Below, one piece after another: positions 50,532 through 61,050 of a stretch of 64,000 nucleotides of DNA. This DNA is from Photobacterium profundum. GTDB lineage: Bacteria > Pseudomonadota > Gammaproteobacteria > Enterobacterales > Vibrionaceae. A program made the translations under genes and the position numbers. Every line of letters starts with the position of its first letter. The first letter of the stretch is position 1. Location of the stretch: the NCBI RefSeq assembly GCF_003026285.1, contig NZ_PYOD01000010.1, positions 1 to 64,000 of the forward strand, written 5' to 3'. The notes under the pieces are model-generated. The model searched no databases and was not told the DNA's origin. It saw only the letters and a list, made by a program, of their open reading frames with translations.

Positions 50532-51752
50532 ATGAATCCAGCCACTAAATTGCGTTATTACCACTGGCGCGGCTTTAACCAAGCAGGGCGTAAAGTCTCT
50601 GGCGTCATTATTGGCTATCAAGAACAAGAAGTTCGTAGCAAACTGACCGAACAAAAGATCCATATAAAAAAAATTAAACGACGTAAGCCTTCCACCTTCA
50701 GTAAACTCAGAAACCAAATAAAACCTGAAGACATCACAGAAACCACACGTCAGTTAGCCACTATGATCGAATCGGGCGTGCCTGTTGTTCAATCGTTAAA
50801 ACTGATTTCTAACAGCCATCACAAAGCAGAAGTACGCGCAACACTCACCCAAGTCACCATGCAAGTTGAAGCTGGGGCTTCGCTGTCTAAAGCCTTGAAA
50901 ACCAGTTCACCGCTATTTGATGATTTCTATTGTGATTTGGTTGCAACTGGTGAGCAAACTGGCCATCTTGCTGAGGTCTTTTCGCGTATAGCCACTTACC
51001 GTGAAAAAGGTGAAATTATGCGGAAAAAGGTCATCAAAGCGATGATCTACCCTTCCATGGTTACCCTGACCGCATTAATCGTAACAGTGATGATGTTGGT
51101 ATTTGTGATCCCTCAGTTTGCTAGCATATTCAGCAGTTTTGGCGCCGACTTGCCACTGTTTACCCAGCTAGTAATTAATGCCTCAGATTTTTTGATCGCT
51201 CATGGGCTTTACCTCGCTATCGCGCTTGTGTCGGTAATGCTCCTGTATTATTACAGCCATAAAAAATCGCATACCTTTCGATTGAAAGTCGACAAGTTGA
51301 GTTTACGGTTACCCATTTTAGGCAATGTATTATTGAAAGCGACCATTGCAAGGTTTGCGCGTACCCTTGCCACTACCTTTACTGCCGGTATTCCCTTGCT
51401 CTCCGGTTTACAGTCCGCAGGTAAAACGGCCGGTAACTTGTATATTGCGAATGCGGTGTATGAGGCACATGCCAATACTGCTGCTGGTATGCCGTTATAT
51501 CTAGCCCTACGCCAGTCTGGTGTTTTTCCTGAGCTGATGTTGCAGATGACAATGATCGGTGAAGAGTCCGGTTCACTGGATGACATGCTCAATAAAATGG
51601 CACTGTTGTACGAGAATGATGTCGATAATACCGTTGATAATCTGGGTAAAATTCTCGAACCTTTAATTATCATAATTTTAGGCGGGTTAATCGGCGGCTT
51701 ATTAGTAGCGATGTACATGCCAATATTCAGCTTAATGAGTGTAATGGGTTAA
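50532..51752 (+). CDS. pilC: Type IV pilus inner-membrane platform protein
   Basis: A 406-residue GspF/PilC protein with two homologous cytosolic domains (about 65-190 and 270-390) and three membrane helices (about 170-195, 215-235 and 375-400). The signature GEESGSLDDMLNKMA is present near the C-terminus. It forms the assembly platform between PilB and the pilins. It follows pilB by 55 bp. Confidence 0.95.
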   Translation: MNPATKLRYYHWRGFNQAGRKVSGVIIGYQEQEVRSKLTEQKIHIKKIKRRKPSTFSKLRNQIKPEDITETTRQLATMIESGVPVVQSLKLISNSHHKAEVRATLTQVTMQVEAGASLSKALKTSSPLFDDFYCDLVATGEQTGHLAEVFSRIATYREKGEIMRKKVIKAMIYPSMVTLTALIVTVMMLVFVIPQFASIFSSFGADLPLFTQLVINASDFLIAHGLYLAIALVSVMLLYYYSHKKSHTFRLKVDKLSLRLPILGNVLLKATIARFARTLATTFTAGIPLLSGLQSAGKTAGNLYIANAVYEAHANTAAGMPLYLALRQSGVFPELMLQMTMIGEESGSLDDMLNKMALLYENDVDNTVDNLGKILEPLIIIILGGLIGGLLVAMYMPIFSLMSVMG

Positions 51753-51802
51753 CGCTAGCGCTCATACTCACTCTAAATCACCCAGTCTTACGTATTTTTT
51801 GC

Positions 51803-51826
51803 AGGAGATAAGCGTCTTTATCTCCT
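51803..51826. other. Perfect hairpin between pilC and pilD
   Basis: AGGAGATAA / TTATCTCCT is a 9-bp perfect stem with loop GCGTCT. No T-run follows in either direction, so it is not a typical terminator. It lies 50 bp past pilC and about 75 bp before pilD. Confidence 0.65.
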
Positions 51827-51899
51827 ATTGCTCACTCTGTGGTAAAAAACACGGTAAAATACATTTAGTCTCAATCCTTTATCAATATTCGGGCCCGCA

Positions 51900-52799
51900 A
51901 TGGAATTGTTTACATACTACCCTTGGTTATTTCCGGTTTTTGCCGCTATTTTTGGTTTACTCATTGGTAGTTTTTTGAATGTGGTGATCCACCGCTTACC
52001 GATCATGATGGAACATCAATGGAAAGCAGATTGCATCGAATGCTTTCCTGAATTTGATAATGAAAAGAAGAACGAGAAAGACAACAATCCCGCTACAACT
52101 ACGGCTGTTTTTAATCTTAGTGTGCCACGTTCACGTTGCCCTCATTGCCAACACGCCATCACTATGTGGGAAAATATCCCTGTCATTAGTTGGTTAGTGT
52201 TAAAAGGGAAATGCAGTGGCTGTGGCGTAAAAATCAGTGCTCGCTATCCCGCGATTGAATTGCTAACCGCAGTAATGACCACCATTATCGCGCTCATATT
52301 ACCGCCATCATTATGGGCTGTTGCGGTTATCTTTTTCAGCTTCGCCCTGATTGCCCTGACTTTTATTGATATCGATACCATGTTACTGCCCGACCAAATT
52401 ACCCTCCCTTTGATGTGGGCTGGTATTGCGGCTGCCCTCGTGGGCTTGAGCCCGGTATCACTGCAAGATGCCATTATTGGTGCGATGGTGGGCTATTTGT
52501 CACTTTGGAGCCTGTTTTGGTGCTTTAAGCTGATAACGGGTAAAGAAGGCATGGGGTACGGTGATTTTAAGCTATTAGCCGCTTTGGGCGCTTGGCTTGG
52601 CTGGCAAAGTTTACCTTTTGTGGTATTACTTTCTTCCTTGGTTGGCGCAGTCTGTGGCATTATCTTATTAAGAGTGCAACGTTCTGATTCACAAACACCT
52701 TTTTCATTTGGACCTTACCTCGCGATGGCGGGCTGGATTAGCATTCTATGGGGCGATCAAATTATTGGTTGGTATCTCCATTCATATATAGGAATGTAA
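51900..52799 (+). CDS. pilD: Prepilin peptidase / N-methyltransferase
   Basis: The 299-residue inner-membrane aspartic protease cleaves and N-methylates prepilins and type II pseudopilins. Two CxxC pairs are in the cytosolic loop (CPHC about 80, CSGC about 105). The catalytic Asp residues are in FIDIDTMLLPD (about 155) and GYGDFKLLAALGAWLG (about 220). It has about eight membrane helices. It lies 147 bp after pilC and overlaps coaE. No clear ribosome-binding site precedes the ATG. Confidence 0.95.
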   Translation: MELFTYYPWLFPVFAAIFGLLIGSFLNVVIHRLPIMMEHQWKADCIECFPEFDNEKKNEKDNNPATTTAVFNLSVPRSRCPHCQHAITMWENIPVISWLVLKGKCSGCGVKISARYPAIELLTAVMTTIIALILPPSLWAVAVIFFSFALIALTFIDIDTMLLPDQITLPLMWAGIAAALVGLSPVSLQDAIIGAMVGYLSLWSLFWCFKLITGKEGMGYGDFKLLAALGAWLGWQSLPFVVLLSSLVGAVCGIILLRVQRSDSQTPFSFGPYLAMAGWISILWGDQIIGWYLHSYIGM

Positions 52800-53404
52800 T
52801 GATGACGATGGTTATTGGGCTTACAGGCGGTATTGGTAGCGGTAAAACAACAGTTGCCAACCATTTTGGTGATTACGGCATTGATATTATTGATGCCGAC
52901 ATCATAGCCCGAGAGGTCGTTGAACCCGGCACGGCAGGGCTAAATGCAATTGTAGACAAATTAGGCGCTGACATCCTGTTGACAGACGGCACGCTTGATC
53001 GCAGTAAGCTAAGAGACGCTATCTTTAACGAGCATCAACTAAAAGACTGGCTCAATGGTTTATTGCACCCGTTGATTCGAGAAAAAATGCTCTCAAATAT
53101 CAGCAAAGCAACATCGCCATATTGCTTATTGGTTGTTCCTTTAATGGTAGAAAATAACCTGCAAACGATGACTCATCGTTTACTAGTGGTTGATGTCGAC
53201 GAGTCGGTACAAATTGAGCGCACTCAAGCACGAGATAATGTGGCACCAGAACAAGTAAAAAAAATCCTGATGGCACAAGCGTCTCGCCGAAATCGAAATG
53301 CAGCCGCTGATGACATTATTAGCAATAATGGTAATAGTGCAGAACTTAAAAATAAAGTAGCCGAATTACATCAAAACTACATAAAAATGAGCCATCTTTA
53401 TTAA
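52799..53404 (+). CDS. coaE: Dephospho-CoA kinase
   Basis: A 201-residue kinase that performs the last step of coenzyme A synthesis. The P-loop is TGGIGSGKTT, and the substrate-binding IDADIIAREVV follows. The frame is open from 52748, but the ATG at 52799 sits on the pilD stop (TAATG) with AGGA (52790-52793) before it. ATG codons at 52802 and 52808 are possible alternatives. The pilD-coaE order is general in vibrios and pseudomonads. Confidence 0.93.
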   Translation: MMTMVIGLTGGIGSGKTTVANHFGDYGIDIIDADIIAREVVEPGTAGLNAIVDKLGADILLTDGTLDRSKLRDAIFNEHQLKDWLNGLLHPLIREKMLSNISKATSPYCLLVVPLMVENNLQTMTHRLLVVDVDESVQIERTQARDNVAPEQVKKILMAQASRRNRNAAADDIISNNGNSAELKNKVAELHQNYIKMSHLY

Positions 53405-53458
53405 AGGGCTGCTTATTTCTCAATGATACAGCTGTCAAAATTAAGTAGATGACAACAT

Positions 53459-54196
53459 ATGCAAACAAACAGATTTGAACACCCACTAAATGAGAAAGTA
53501 CGTATTTACTTACGTCTTGAATATTTAATTCGACAAATGACTCACGCGAGCCAATTGAGCGATCAATGGCAGCATCAAATCTTTTTCCGTGCTTTGTTTG
53601 ATCTATTAGAAATTTTAGATCAAGTGCAACTCAAAACAGAGCTCGCAAAAGATCTTGAAAAACAGCGATGCAAACTGAAAAATTGGCTCAATATCGATGG
53701 GGTTGATCAAAATGCCTTATTAGAGCTACTTGATAGTATGGATATGGCACATCATAAATTGATTGCAGCCAACCGACTAGGTCAAGATTTACGAGATGAT
53801 CGTTTCTTAAGTGGGATTAAACAGCGCTTTTCAATTCCAGGTGGTAGTTGTTGTTTTGATTTACCGACCTTGCATCATTGGCTACATTTGCCTCTGGCGC
53901 ATAAGCAAAATGACTTAAGTACTTGGCTATCCCAACTAACTGAAATGACTGACGCATTAAACTTATGGCTACGCTTTACCCGTGAGTCGGGACAGTTACA
54001 GCCACAAATAGCCCGTGCAGGTTTCTTTCAACATACCGCAGAAGATGCCAGCCTATTACGCTTACAAATTTGCCCTAGCTATGGTGTATACCCTATGATA
54101 TCAGGACATCGTGGTCGTTTTGCTATTCGCTTCATTCCTTTTGAAGAAGGTGCAACGATTGCTGATACCATTGAATTTAAATTAGCTATTTGCTGA
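53459..54196 (+). CDS. zapD: Cell division protein ZapD
   Basis: This 245-residue cytosolic protein binds the FtsZ C-terminus and bundles FtsZ filaments. The family start [37 protein letters not shown] and the end [17 protein letters not shown] are all present. It lies between coaE and yacG, as in E. coli (coaE-zapD-yacG), and some kilobases from ftsZ. Confidence 0.95.
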   Translation: MQTNRFEHPLNEKVRIYLRLEYLIRQMTHASQLSDQWQHQIFFRALFDLLEILDQVQLKTELAKDLEKQRCKLKNWLNIDGVDQNALLELLDSMDMAHHKLIAANRLGQDLRDDRFLSGIKQRFSIPGGSCCFDLPTLHHWLHLPLAHKQNDLSTWLSQLTEMTDALNLWLRFTRESGQLQPQIARAGFFQHTAEDASLLRLQICPSYGVYPMISGHRGRFAIRFIPFEEGATIADTIEFKLAIC

Positions 54197-54204
54197 GGTT
54201 ACCC

Positions 54205-54420
54205 GTGTCACAATCAAACACGCCAACAACACCCACTATTGTTAAATGCCCAACGTGCAAGAAAGAAGTCGAATGGGGAGAGCAAAGCCCTTACCGCCCT
54301 TTTTGCACCAAACGTTGTCAACTAATTGATTTGGGTGAATGGGCAGAAGAAGAGAAATCAATTCCAGGCGCACCTGATTTATCTGATTCAGATGGCTGGT
54401 CGGAAGACATGAATTATTAA
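54205..54420 (+). CDS. yacG: DNA gyrase inhibitor YacG
   Basis: A 71-residue zinc protein with C-x2-C and C-x3-C ([10 protein letters not shown] ... [15 protein letters not shown]). E. coli YacG (65 residues) binds GyrB and inhibits gyrase. The frame runs from a TTG at 54190 inside zapD, but the GTG at 54205 with AGGT 5 nt upstream is the better start. The acidic C-terminal tail is typical. Confidence 0.9.
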   Translation: MSQSNTPTTPTIVKCPTCKKEVEWGEQSPYRPFCTKRCQLIDLGEWAEEEKSIPGAPDLSDSDGWSEDMNY

Positions 54421-54459
54421 AAGATGGCGTAAATAACTCTTCTTTGATAAATCGCTGAA

Positions 54460-54485
54460 GGCAGGTTAACAATCATGTACCTGCC
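54460..54485. other. Inverted repeat between yacG and mutT
   Basis: GGCAGGT / ACCTGCC with a 12-nt loop lies between convergent genes. There is no T-run on either side, so termination is uncertain. Confidence 0.5.
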
Positions 54486-54510
54486 AATATCCATACGTTA
54501 GATATTAATT

Positions 54511-54909
54511 TTATTTGCTCATCAGCTTACGCAACACCGCTTCATTTGCTTCAGGAAAACGGTAGTTAGCTAAATCGCACAGATTAATCCACACACCGGG
54601 TTGCCCTTCTTTCCCGTACGCTTCACCACTAAACGCTTTCACCAAAAAGAAATCAAACTTTAAGGCTTTATCTGGGTAATCATGATCCAATGCCATGAAA
54701 TGTTCGATCTCAGTAACGCGAATGCCCACTTCTTCAAATAACTCACGTACGACTGCCTGCTCTGCAGTTTCATTAACTTCGACTTTGCCACCCGCAAATT
54801 CCCAAAACCCACCTTGATGCGCCTTATCAGCACGACGAGTAATAAAAACCTGATCCCCTTGAGGGTTTAGAATGATCCCAGCAGAAATCCAAATAGTTTT
54901 TTTATTCAA
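54511..54909 (-). CDS. mutT: 8-oxo-dGTP diphosphatase MutT
   Basis: A 132-residue Nudix hydrolase that removes 8-oxo-dGTP from the nucleotide pool. The Nudix box is GGKVEVNETAEQAVVRELF followed by EEVGI, a perfect GX5EX7REUXEEXGU. The frame is open from a TTG at 54936, but the TTG at 54909 gives MNKKTIWISAGII, which aligns with E. coli MKKLQIAVGII, and has AAGGGAAAGG before it. No ATG is available, so the start is non-ATG. It is downstream of secA, as in E. coli. Confidence 0.9.
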   Translation of the reverse strand: MNKKTIWISAGIILNPQGDQVFITRRADKAHQGGFWEFAGGKVEVNETAEQAVVRELFEEVGIRVTEIEHFMALDHDYPDKALKFDFFLVKAFSGEAYGKEGQPGVWINLCDLANYRFPEANEAVLRKLMSK

Positions 54910-55030
54910 CGCCTTTCCCTTTTGTATCAATGACAAGTGATTTAAGCATGCTTGATAAGTCGACCGTCAGTGTATTTCTCTGCTCACCACAATCATTATC
55001 ATCACTTTCTCGCTTCTAATTTATCTTAAT

Positions 55031-55058
55031 AAAAAGGCCGCATCAGCGGCCTTCTTTA
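55031..55058 (-). terminator. Terminator after secA
   Basis: The stem AAGGCCGC / GCGGCCTT has a 4-nt loop and, on the minus strand, is followed by T5. It lies 27 nt past the secA stop. Confidence 0.88.
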
Positions 55059-55085
55059 TTAACACAGCAATGAAGAGAAGATCGT

Positions 55086-57818
55086 TTAGTTGATCTTACC
55101 GTGACATTGCTTGTATTTCTTACCAGAACCACATGGGCAAGGTTCGTTACGGCCAACCTTACGTTCTTCACGCTCAAACGTACCAGACTCTGCAGGCTGT
55201 TCTGCATCGCTTTCATCTGCAATTTGACTTGCAGCATTTTGATGTTGGTACTGCTGACGACGTGCAAGCTCTTCAGCCTGCTGGCGGCGTTCTTCTTCCA
55301 TGCGATCAACTTCTTCTTGTTGCTGCACACGTACTTTACTCAAAATCGATACTACATCAGACTTCAAGCTATCTAGCATTTCCTCAAACAGTTCAAACGA
55401 TTCACGCTTGTATTCCTGTTTAGGGTTTTTCTGTGCATAACCACGAAGGTGAATACCTTGACGAAGGTGATCCATTGCCGCTAAATGCTCTTTCCACAAC
55501 GTATCAAGATTCTGCAACATCACAGTTTTCTCGAAGTTACGCAGAACTTCAGCACCAACCACTTCTTCTTTCTTCTGGTAAACTTCAATCGCTGTTGCAA
55601 CAATACGCTCACGAAGTGCTTCTTCGTAAAGTTTTTCTTCTGTATCTAGCCACTCTTGAATAGGAAGCTCTAAATCAAAGTCCGCTTTTAAGCGTTCTTC
55701 AAGACCTTTAATATCCCACATTTCTTCAAGAGACTGTTGTGGAATATATGCATCAACAACAGCAAGAATCACATCATCACGATTTTGCGTAATCATGTCG
55801 CTGATATCTGCAGCATTCATCAACTCATCACGTAGTTCATAAACCACTTTACGTTGATCGTTGGCTACATCATCAAACTCAAGTAATTGCTTACGAATAT
55901 CGAAGTTACGACCTTCAACCTTGCGCTGCGCATTTTCAATTGCTTTCGTTACCCAAGGGTGTTCAATCGCTTCGCCTTCTTCCATACCTAGCTTCTTCAT
56001 CATGTTTGATACACGATCTGAAGCAAAGATACGCATTAAGCCATCTTCCATTGAAAGATAGAAGCGCGATGAACCTGCATCACCCTGACGACCAGAACGA
56101 CCACGAAGCTGGTTATCGATACGACGAGATTCGTGACGTTCAGTACCCGTGATATGTAAGCCACCAGCAGCTAATACTGTTTCATGACGAATTTTCCAAT
56201 CCGCTTTAATTTGAGCAATTTGAGCATCAGTTGGATCTTGCAGATTCGCAATTTCTTCCTGCCAGCTACCGCCTAACACGATATCGGTACCACGACCAGC
56301 CATGTTAGTTGCGATGGTTACAGCGCCAGATTGACCCGCATTTGCAATGATATACGCTTCTTTCTCGTGGAATTTAGCATTCAGTACTTCATGCTTAATA
56401 CCCGCTTTTTTCAGCGCATTAGAGAGCAATTCTGATTTTTCAATCGAAACCGTACCGACAAGAACAGGCTGACCTTTAGCAAAGCGTTCTTTTATATCTT
56501 CACAAATAGCCGCGAACTTTTCAGCTTCTGTCATATAAACCAGATCGCCCATATCATCACGGACCATCGGTTTATTAGTTGGCATTACAACGGTTTCCAG
56601 CCCATAAATAGATTGGAATTCAAATGCTTCTGTATCTGCCGTACCCGTCATGCCGGATAGCTTGCTGTACAGACGGAAGTAGTTCTGGAAAGTAATAGAT
56701 GCCAATGTTTGGTTTTCGTTCTGGATCTTAACGCCTTCTTTCGCTTCAACTGCTTGGTGAAGACCTTCAGACCAACGACGTCCAGGCATAGTACGGCCCG
56801 TGTGCTCATCGACGATAATGACTTCATCATCTTTAACGATGTAATCAACGTCACGTTCAAAGAGTACATGAGCACGTAAAGCAGCAGTAATATGGTGTAA
56901 TAGGCTGATATTAGAAGGAGAGTATAAAGTATCGTCCTCAGCCATCATTCCCTGTTGCATCAATAACTCTTCAACAAACTCTTGACCATTTTCTGTCAGG
57001 TGAGTTTGCTTCGATTTTTCATCAACGGTGTAGTGACCTTCACCACGGAACTCTTCACTATCTTCTTGATCTTGTTTTACTAGCTGTGGGATCAATAGAT
57101 TAATTTTAGTGTATAGCTCTGAGCTATCTTCAGCAGGACCAGAGATAATCAGCGGGGTACGAGCTTCATCAATTAAGATTGAATCCACTTCATCGACTAC
57201 GGCGAAAAAACGTTCACGCTGTACGCGATCTTCAGGGCGGAAAGCCATATTGTCACGTAAGTAATCGAAGCCAAATTCGTTATTCGTACCGTAAAGTACA
57301 TCGGCACTGTATGCTTCTTTTTTTGCTTGAGGAGGCATATTAGGCACGTTGATACCAACGGTCATACCTAAGAATTCAAACAGCGCACGGTTAGTTTCTG
57401 CATCTCGCGCGGCGAGGTAATCGTTCACTGTTACAATGTGAACACCTTTACCGGTTAAGGCATTTAAATACGCCGGTAAGGTTGCAGTTAGGGTTTTACC
57501 TTCACCAGTACGCATTTCTGCAATTTGGCAATTATTCAGTACCATGCCACCAAGCAGCTGCACGTCAAAGTGACGCATACCAAAGACACGCTTTGATGCT
57601 TCACGCACTGTCGCAAATGCTTCTGGTAGAAGTTGGTCTAATGATTCGCCTTGATCTAGACGCTCGCGGAATTCAACGGTTTTAGCCTTTAAATCTTCAT
57701 CTTGTAGGCTGTCAAACTGAGGCTCTAATTTATTGATCTCATCGACAATTTTGCGCATACGACGCAGACTGCGGTCGTTACGGCTACCGATAACTTTAGT
57801 CAGTAGTTTTGATAACAT
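55086..57818 (-). CDS. secA: Preprotein translocase ATPase SecA
   Basis: The 910-residue motor of the Sec pathway. Walker A is MRTGEGKTL and Walker [14 protein letters not shown]; the PPXD, HSD and HWD regions follow in order. The C-terminus is a Gln/Arg-rich linker (about 835-890) and the zinc motif [14 protein letters not shown] that contacts SecB and phospholipid. There is no secM upstream; dciA takes the position, transcribed away. So secA is probably not controlled by SecM-type arrest here. Confidence 0.98.
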   Translation of the reverse strand: MLSKLLTKVIGSRNDRSLRRMRKIVDEINKLEPQFDSLQDEDLKAKTVEFRERLDQGESLDQLLPEAFATVREASKRVFGMRHFDVQLLGGMVLNNCQIAEMRTGEGKTLTATLPAYLNALTGKGVHIVTVNDYLAARDAETNRALFEFLGMTVGINVPNMPPQAKKEAYSADVLYGTNNEFGFDYLRDNMAFRPEDRVQRERFFAVVDEVDSILIDEARTPLIISGPAEDSSELYTKINLLIPQLVKQDQEDSEEFRGEGHYTVDEKSKQTHLTENGQEFVEELLMQQGMMAEDDTLYSPSNISLLHHITAALRAHVLFERDVDYIVKDDEVIIVDEHTGRTMPGRRWSEGLHQAVEAKEGVKIQNENQTLASITFQNYFRLYSKLSGMTGTADTEAFEFQSIYGLETVVMPTNKPMVRDDMGDLVYMTEAEKFAAICEDIKERFAKGQPVLVGTVSIEKSELLSNALKKAGIKHEVLNAKFHEKEAYIIANAGQSGAVTIATNMAGRGTDIVLGGSWQEEIANLQDPTDAQIAQIKADWKIRHETVLAAGGLHITGTERHESRRIDNQLRGRSGRQGDAGSSRFYLSMEDGLMRIFASDRVSNMMKKLGMEEGEAIEHPWVTKAIENAQRKVEGRNFDIRKQLLEFDDVANDQRKVVYELRDELMNAADISDMITQNRDDVILAVVDAYIPQQSLEEMWDIKGLEERLKADFDLELPIQEWLDTEEKLYEEALRERIVATAIEVYQKKEEVVGAEVLRNFEKTVMLQNLDTLWKEHLAAMDHLRQGIHLRGYAQKNPKQEYKRESFELFEEMLDSLKSDVVSILSKVRVQQQEEVDRMEEERRQQAEELARRQQYQHQNAASQIADESDAEQPAESGTFEREERKVGRNEPCPCGSGKKYKQCHGKIN

Positions 57819-57918
57819 GGCTATGTCGTTTCTCTTTGTTATATCAGCTTATAATACGTGCTGAATAGCTTAATCAGGGTTTCATTCGGGGAGCATTAAT
57901 CCCTGTCCCGCCGGTATC

Positions 57919-57935
57919 TGTCATACAATATGACA
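57919..57935. promoter_or_regulatory. 17-bp inverted repeat in the secA-dciA divergent region
   Basis: TGTCATACAATATGACA is a 7-3-7 perfect inverted repeat, 101 bp from the secA start. It looks like an operator for a dimeric regulator. A looser CAGGG / CCCTG pair lies at about 57876-57905. The rest of this 354-bp region (57819-58172) holds no other gene I can support. Confidence 0.45.
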
Positions 57936-58172
57936 ATGAGGCCAACAACTGAAACAATACGGTTGTAAGAGATATTGTGCCACCCTTTTATAAATTCAAG
58001 GGCTTTACAGAAACAATCCTCATAATGAGTACTGTGTTTCAAGTATCTTCACTTACAGAACTGATATAATAAGCCATATTAACGGCATAGCCTATGGCTA
58101 AAGCTGGTGTCTTTCTTTTCATATTCGAAAAATTAGGACTTAGACCTCAATTATTGATACGGAATACGTGTT

Positions 58173-58634
58173 ATGAGAGACCATCGCCCTCAAACCCCTT
58201 CGAGTTTGCTCGATGACAAAGGCTTAAACAACATTCAACAGCGTGCCATTGCACTAAGTAAACTCAATGCAGCCGTGAAACAACACTTGAATTGTGCTCA
58301 GCACTGCCGTGTCAGTAATTACCGCCAAGGTACATTAATCATTGAGACGTCTTCCGCATCATGGTCAATGCGTTTGAATTACGAACGTAATAGTTTAATG
58401 ATGAAATTACGCGAGAAGCTATTGCCTCAATTATCAAATATTGAGGTTAAGGTGAATCCTGAGCTGGCTGCAATACAAAGAGCCAAAGAAGATAAAGTAC
58501 CGGATATCATTCAAAAGCCAATCAGTGAAATAGCGGAACAACATCTACTGGCAACAGCGGCGAACGCACCAGAAAAGGTGAAACGTAGGTTAGAACGCTT
58601 AGCTCAAATTGCTCGAGACAAGCGCCAGCGATAA
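58173..58634 (+). CDS. dciA: DciA family helicase loader (DUF721)
   Basis: A 153-residue basic protein. The N-terminal KH-like DUF721 domain (about 20-105) has LKLNAAVKQHL-like and SASWSMRLNYERNSLMMKLREKL segments. The C-terminus is charged and probably flexible. DciA is the ancestral loader of DnaB helicase and replaces the phage-derived DnaC in most bacteria, with Vibrio cholerae DciA well studied. It lies between lpxC and secA in many gamma-proteobacteria, in this orientation. Confidence 0.88.
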   Translation: MRDHRPQTPSSLLDDKGLNNIQQRAIALSKLNAAVKQHLNCAQHCRVSNYRQGTLIIETSSASWSMRLNYERNSLMMKLREKLLPQLSNIEVKVNPELAAIQRAKEDKVPDIIQKPISEIAEQHLLATAANAPEKVKRRLERLAQIARDKRQR

Positions 58635-58680
58635 ATAATAGATTTCATCTATATACGATTAAGACCGTATTTCAGATACA

Positions 58681-58710
58681 AAAAAGCCGAACTGAGTTCG
58701 GCTTTTTTTA
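58681..58710. terminator. Bidirectional terminator between dciA and lpxC
   Basis: The stem AAAAAAGCCGAACT / AGTTCGGCTTTTTT is nearly perfect and has A-rich and T-rich flanks. It lies between convergent genes. Confidence 0.92.
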
Positions 58711-58731
58711 ATTCTTATCATGCAGCGAAAA

Positions 58732-59646
58732 TTACGCTAACACCATACCTGGTTGAGCAAATGTCACCGGCACTTCTTCGTCTTGGAAAGTCGCCCATTC
58801 GTACGCTTCTTGATCGGCTAACACTGCACGCAATAATTGGTTGTTAAGTGCATGGCCTGATTTATAAGCACGCATTTCACCAATAATATTATGACCACAC
58901 ATGTAAAGGTCGCCAATAGCATCCAATACTTTATGTGTCACCAATTCGTTATCGAAACGTAGACCGTCATCATTAAGAATACGGTAGTCATCCAACACGA
59001 TAGCATTATCGAAACTACCACCCAGAGCTAAATTCTGAGATTGTAAATATTCAATATCACGCATGAAACCAAAAGTTCGTGCACGACTAATGTCTTTAAC
59101 GAATGACTTGCTCGAAAAATCGAGCACTAAGCGTTGCTGATCGGCATCAATTGCTGGGTGATTAAAATCGATAGCAAAATCTAACCGAAAGCCATTAAAC
59201 GGAACAAGTTCTGCCCATTTATCACCATCTTCAATTCGTACTGTTTTTTTGATACGAAGAAAACGCTTAGGCGCATTCAATGTATCAATACCTGCAGATT
59301 GAAGCAGATAAATGAACGGACTAGCACTACCGTCCATAATCGGAATTTCAGGTGCATCAACTTCGATAATAACGTTATCAATGCCCATGCCTGCTAATGC
59401 GGCATTTAAGTGCTCAACGGTTGAGATACGCACGCCGTCCTCGTTAACAAGGGCGGTACATAACATGGTATCACGTACGGAATTCGCATCTGCAGGAAAA
59501 TCTACAGGTGGATTTAAATCTGTACGGCGATAAATCACGCCAGTATTTGCTGCGGCAGGACGCAGAATAAGCGTAACTTTACGCCCAGAGTGGAGGCCCA
59601 CACCAGTCGTTTGCACTATGCTTTTAAGTGTACGTTGTCTGATCAT
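58732..59646 (-). CDS. lpxC: UDP-3-O-acyl-N-acetylglucosamine deacetylase
   Basis: The 304-residue zinc enzyme commits the cell to lipid A synthesis. The zinc ligands are H79 ([10 protein letters not shown]) and the His and Asp of [11 protein letters not shown], and the catalytic His is in [12 protein letters not shown]. The frame extends 5 codons further, but the ATG at 59646 ([12 protein letters not shown]) matches E. coli. It is the last gene of the division cluster, 186 bp after ftsZ. Confidence 0.97.
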   Translation of the reverse strand: MIRQRTLKSIVQTTGVGLHSGRKVTLILRPAAANTGVIYRRTDLNPPVDFPADANSVRDTMLCTALVNEDGVRISTVEHLNAALAGMGIDNVIIEVDAPEIPIMDGSASPFIYLLQSAGIDTLNAPKRFLRIKKTVRIEDGDKWAELVPFNGFRLDFAIDFNHPAIDADQQRLVLDFSSKSFVKDISRARTFGFMRDIEYLQSQNLALGGSFDNAIVLDDYRILNDDGLRFDNELVTHKVLDAIGDLYMCGHNIIGEMRAYKSGHALNNQLLRAVLADQEAYEWATFQDEEVPVTFAQPGMVLA

Positions 59647-59832
59647 CTGCTTATATCTCAACTGTTTTTAAGCCAATCATTTACTCATCATCCTGCTATA
59701 AACAGGAAATGGTCAGAAATAATACCATGGATCTGGTCATTTCCCAAACAATTTACAGATTAGCTATCCAATCATGTACTTACAAAATAATACAATCATG
59801 GATAACTATACCACAGACCTTACTATTAAGGC

Positions 59833-61017
59833 TTAGTCAGCTTGCTTTCGCAAAAATGCTGGAATATCTAAATAGTCATGATCTGCCTGAGGCTTCGATT
59901 TCGGCGCTGCAGCTGCTGATGCTGGCTGTTGCACGTTACTTTCCAGTGCCGCTGATGATGGCATCATTGATGAAGGTTTCGTTTCTTCAACAGATACAGG
60001 CGCAGCTGGTGTTGCTTGTACCGGCTTAGAAGCAGTTACCAGAGTAATATCTGGCTTAGATTCTTTGCCAATACCGGTTGCAACAACCGTTACACGTAGC
60101 TCGTCGCTCATGTCTGGGTCAAGTGAAGTACCGATAACAACGGTTGCATTATCTGATGCAAACGCCTTCACGGTATTACCGACGGTCTCAAATTCGTCAA
60201 GACGCATATCTAGACCAGCAGTGATGTTTACAAGCACACCACGAGCACCAGCCAGATCGATATCTTCAAGTAACGGGCTAGAAATCGCCATTTCAGCGGC
60301 TTCTTCAGCACGATCATCACCAGTAGCAACGCCACTGCCCATCATCGCATGACCCATTTCAGACATTACGGTACGAACATCGGCGAAATCGACGTTGATC
60401 ATACCAGGACGGGTTATTAGCTCTGCAATACCCTGAACGGCATTTTTAAGAACATCATTAGCCTTAGCAAATGCATCCAATAACGTAATGCCACGACCAA
60501 GCACTTTAAGCAGCTTTTCATTCGGAATCGTGATTAAAGAATCAACATGCTTAGAAAGCTCTTCGATACCTTGTTCAGCAAAAGCCATTCGCTTCTTACC
60601 TTCAAAGCTAAATGGTTTGGTTACCACCGCTACAGTAAGAATGCCTAGCTCTTTAGCTACTTCAGCAATAATTGGTGCAGCGCCTGTTCCAGTGCCGCCC
60701 CCCATGCCTGCCGCGATAAAGATCATGTCAGAACCTTCAAGTTCTGCCTTGATCGCTTCGCGATCTTCCAGTGCCGAATCTCGGCCCACTTGTGGGTTTG
60801 CTCCCGCACCCAGACCTTTAGTGATATCACCACCAATCTGAATAACAGTGCTTACACTGGTTTTACGAAGTGCCTGTGCATCAGTATTAACACTGATGAA
60901 CTGAACGCCTTCAATCGATTCACGTACCATGTGATCGACGGCATTACCGCCGCCGCCGCCAACGCCAATGACCTTAATAACAGCTTCATCAGACATTTCC
61001 ATCATCGGTTCAAACAT
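59833..61017 (-). CDS. ftsZ: Cell division GTPase FtsZ
   Basis: This 394-residue tubulin homologue forms the Z ring. The GTP signature GGGTGTG is at 106-112, the T7 loop [11 protein letters not shown] is present, and the C-terminal tail [14 protein letters not shown] is the FtsA/ZipA/ZapD-binding motif. A Ser/Ala/Pro-rich linker (about 320-378) precedes it. It starts 33 nt after ftsA. Confidence 0.98.
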   Translation of the reverse strand: MFEPMMEMSDEAVIKVIGVGGGGGNAVDHMVRESIEGVQFISVNTDAQALRKTSVSTVIQIGGDITKGLGAGANPQVGRDSALEDREAIKAELEGSDMIFIAAGMGGGTGTGAAPIIAEVAKELGILTVAVVTKPFSFEGKKRMAFAEQGIEELSKHVDSLITIPNEKLLKVLGRGITLLDAFAKANDVLKNAVQGIAELITRPGMINVDFADVRTVMSEMGHAMMGSGVATGDDRAEEAAEMAISSPLLEDIDLAGARGVLVNITAGLDMRLDEFETVGNTVKAFASDNATVVIGTSLDPDMSDELRVTVVATGIGKESKPDITLVTASKPVQATPAAPVSVEETKPSSMMPSSAALESNVQQPASAAAAPKSKPQADHDYLDIPAFLRKQAD

Positions 61018-61050
61018 GTGTTCTCTCCGTTCATCCTGTTCGCATCAGGG

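Noticed and set aside
51251..51718. 155-residue open frame on the minus strand inside pilC
   Set aside because: No start signal or family is seen, and it is wholly antisense to pilC, which has intact motifs.
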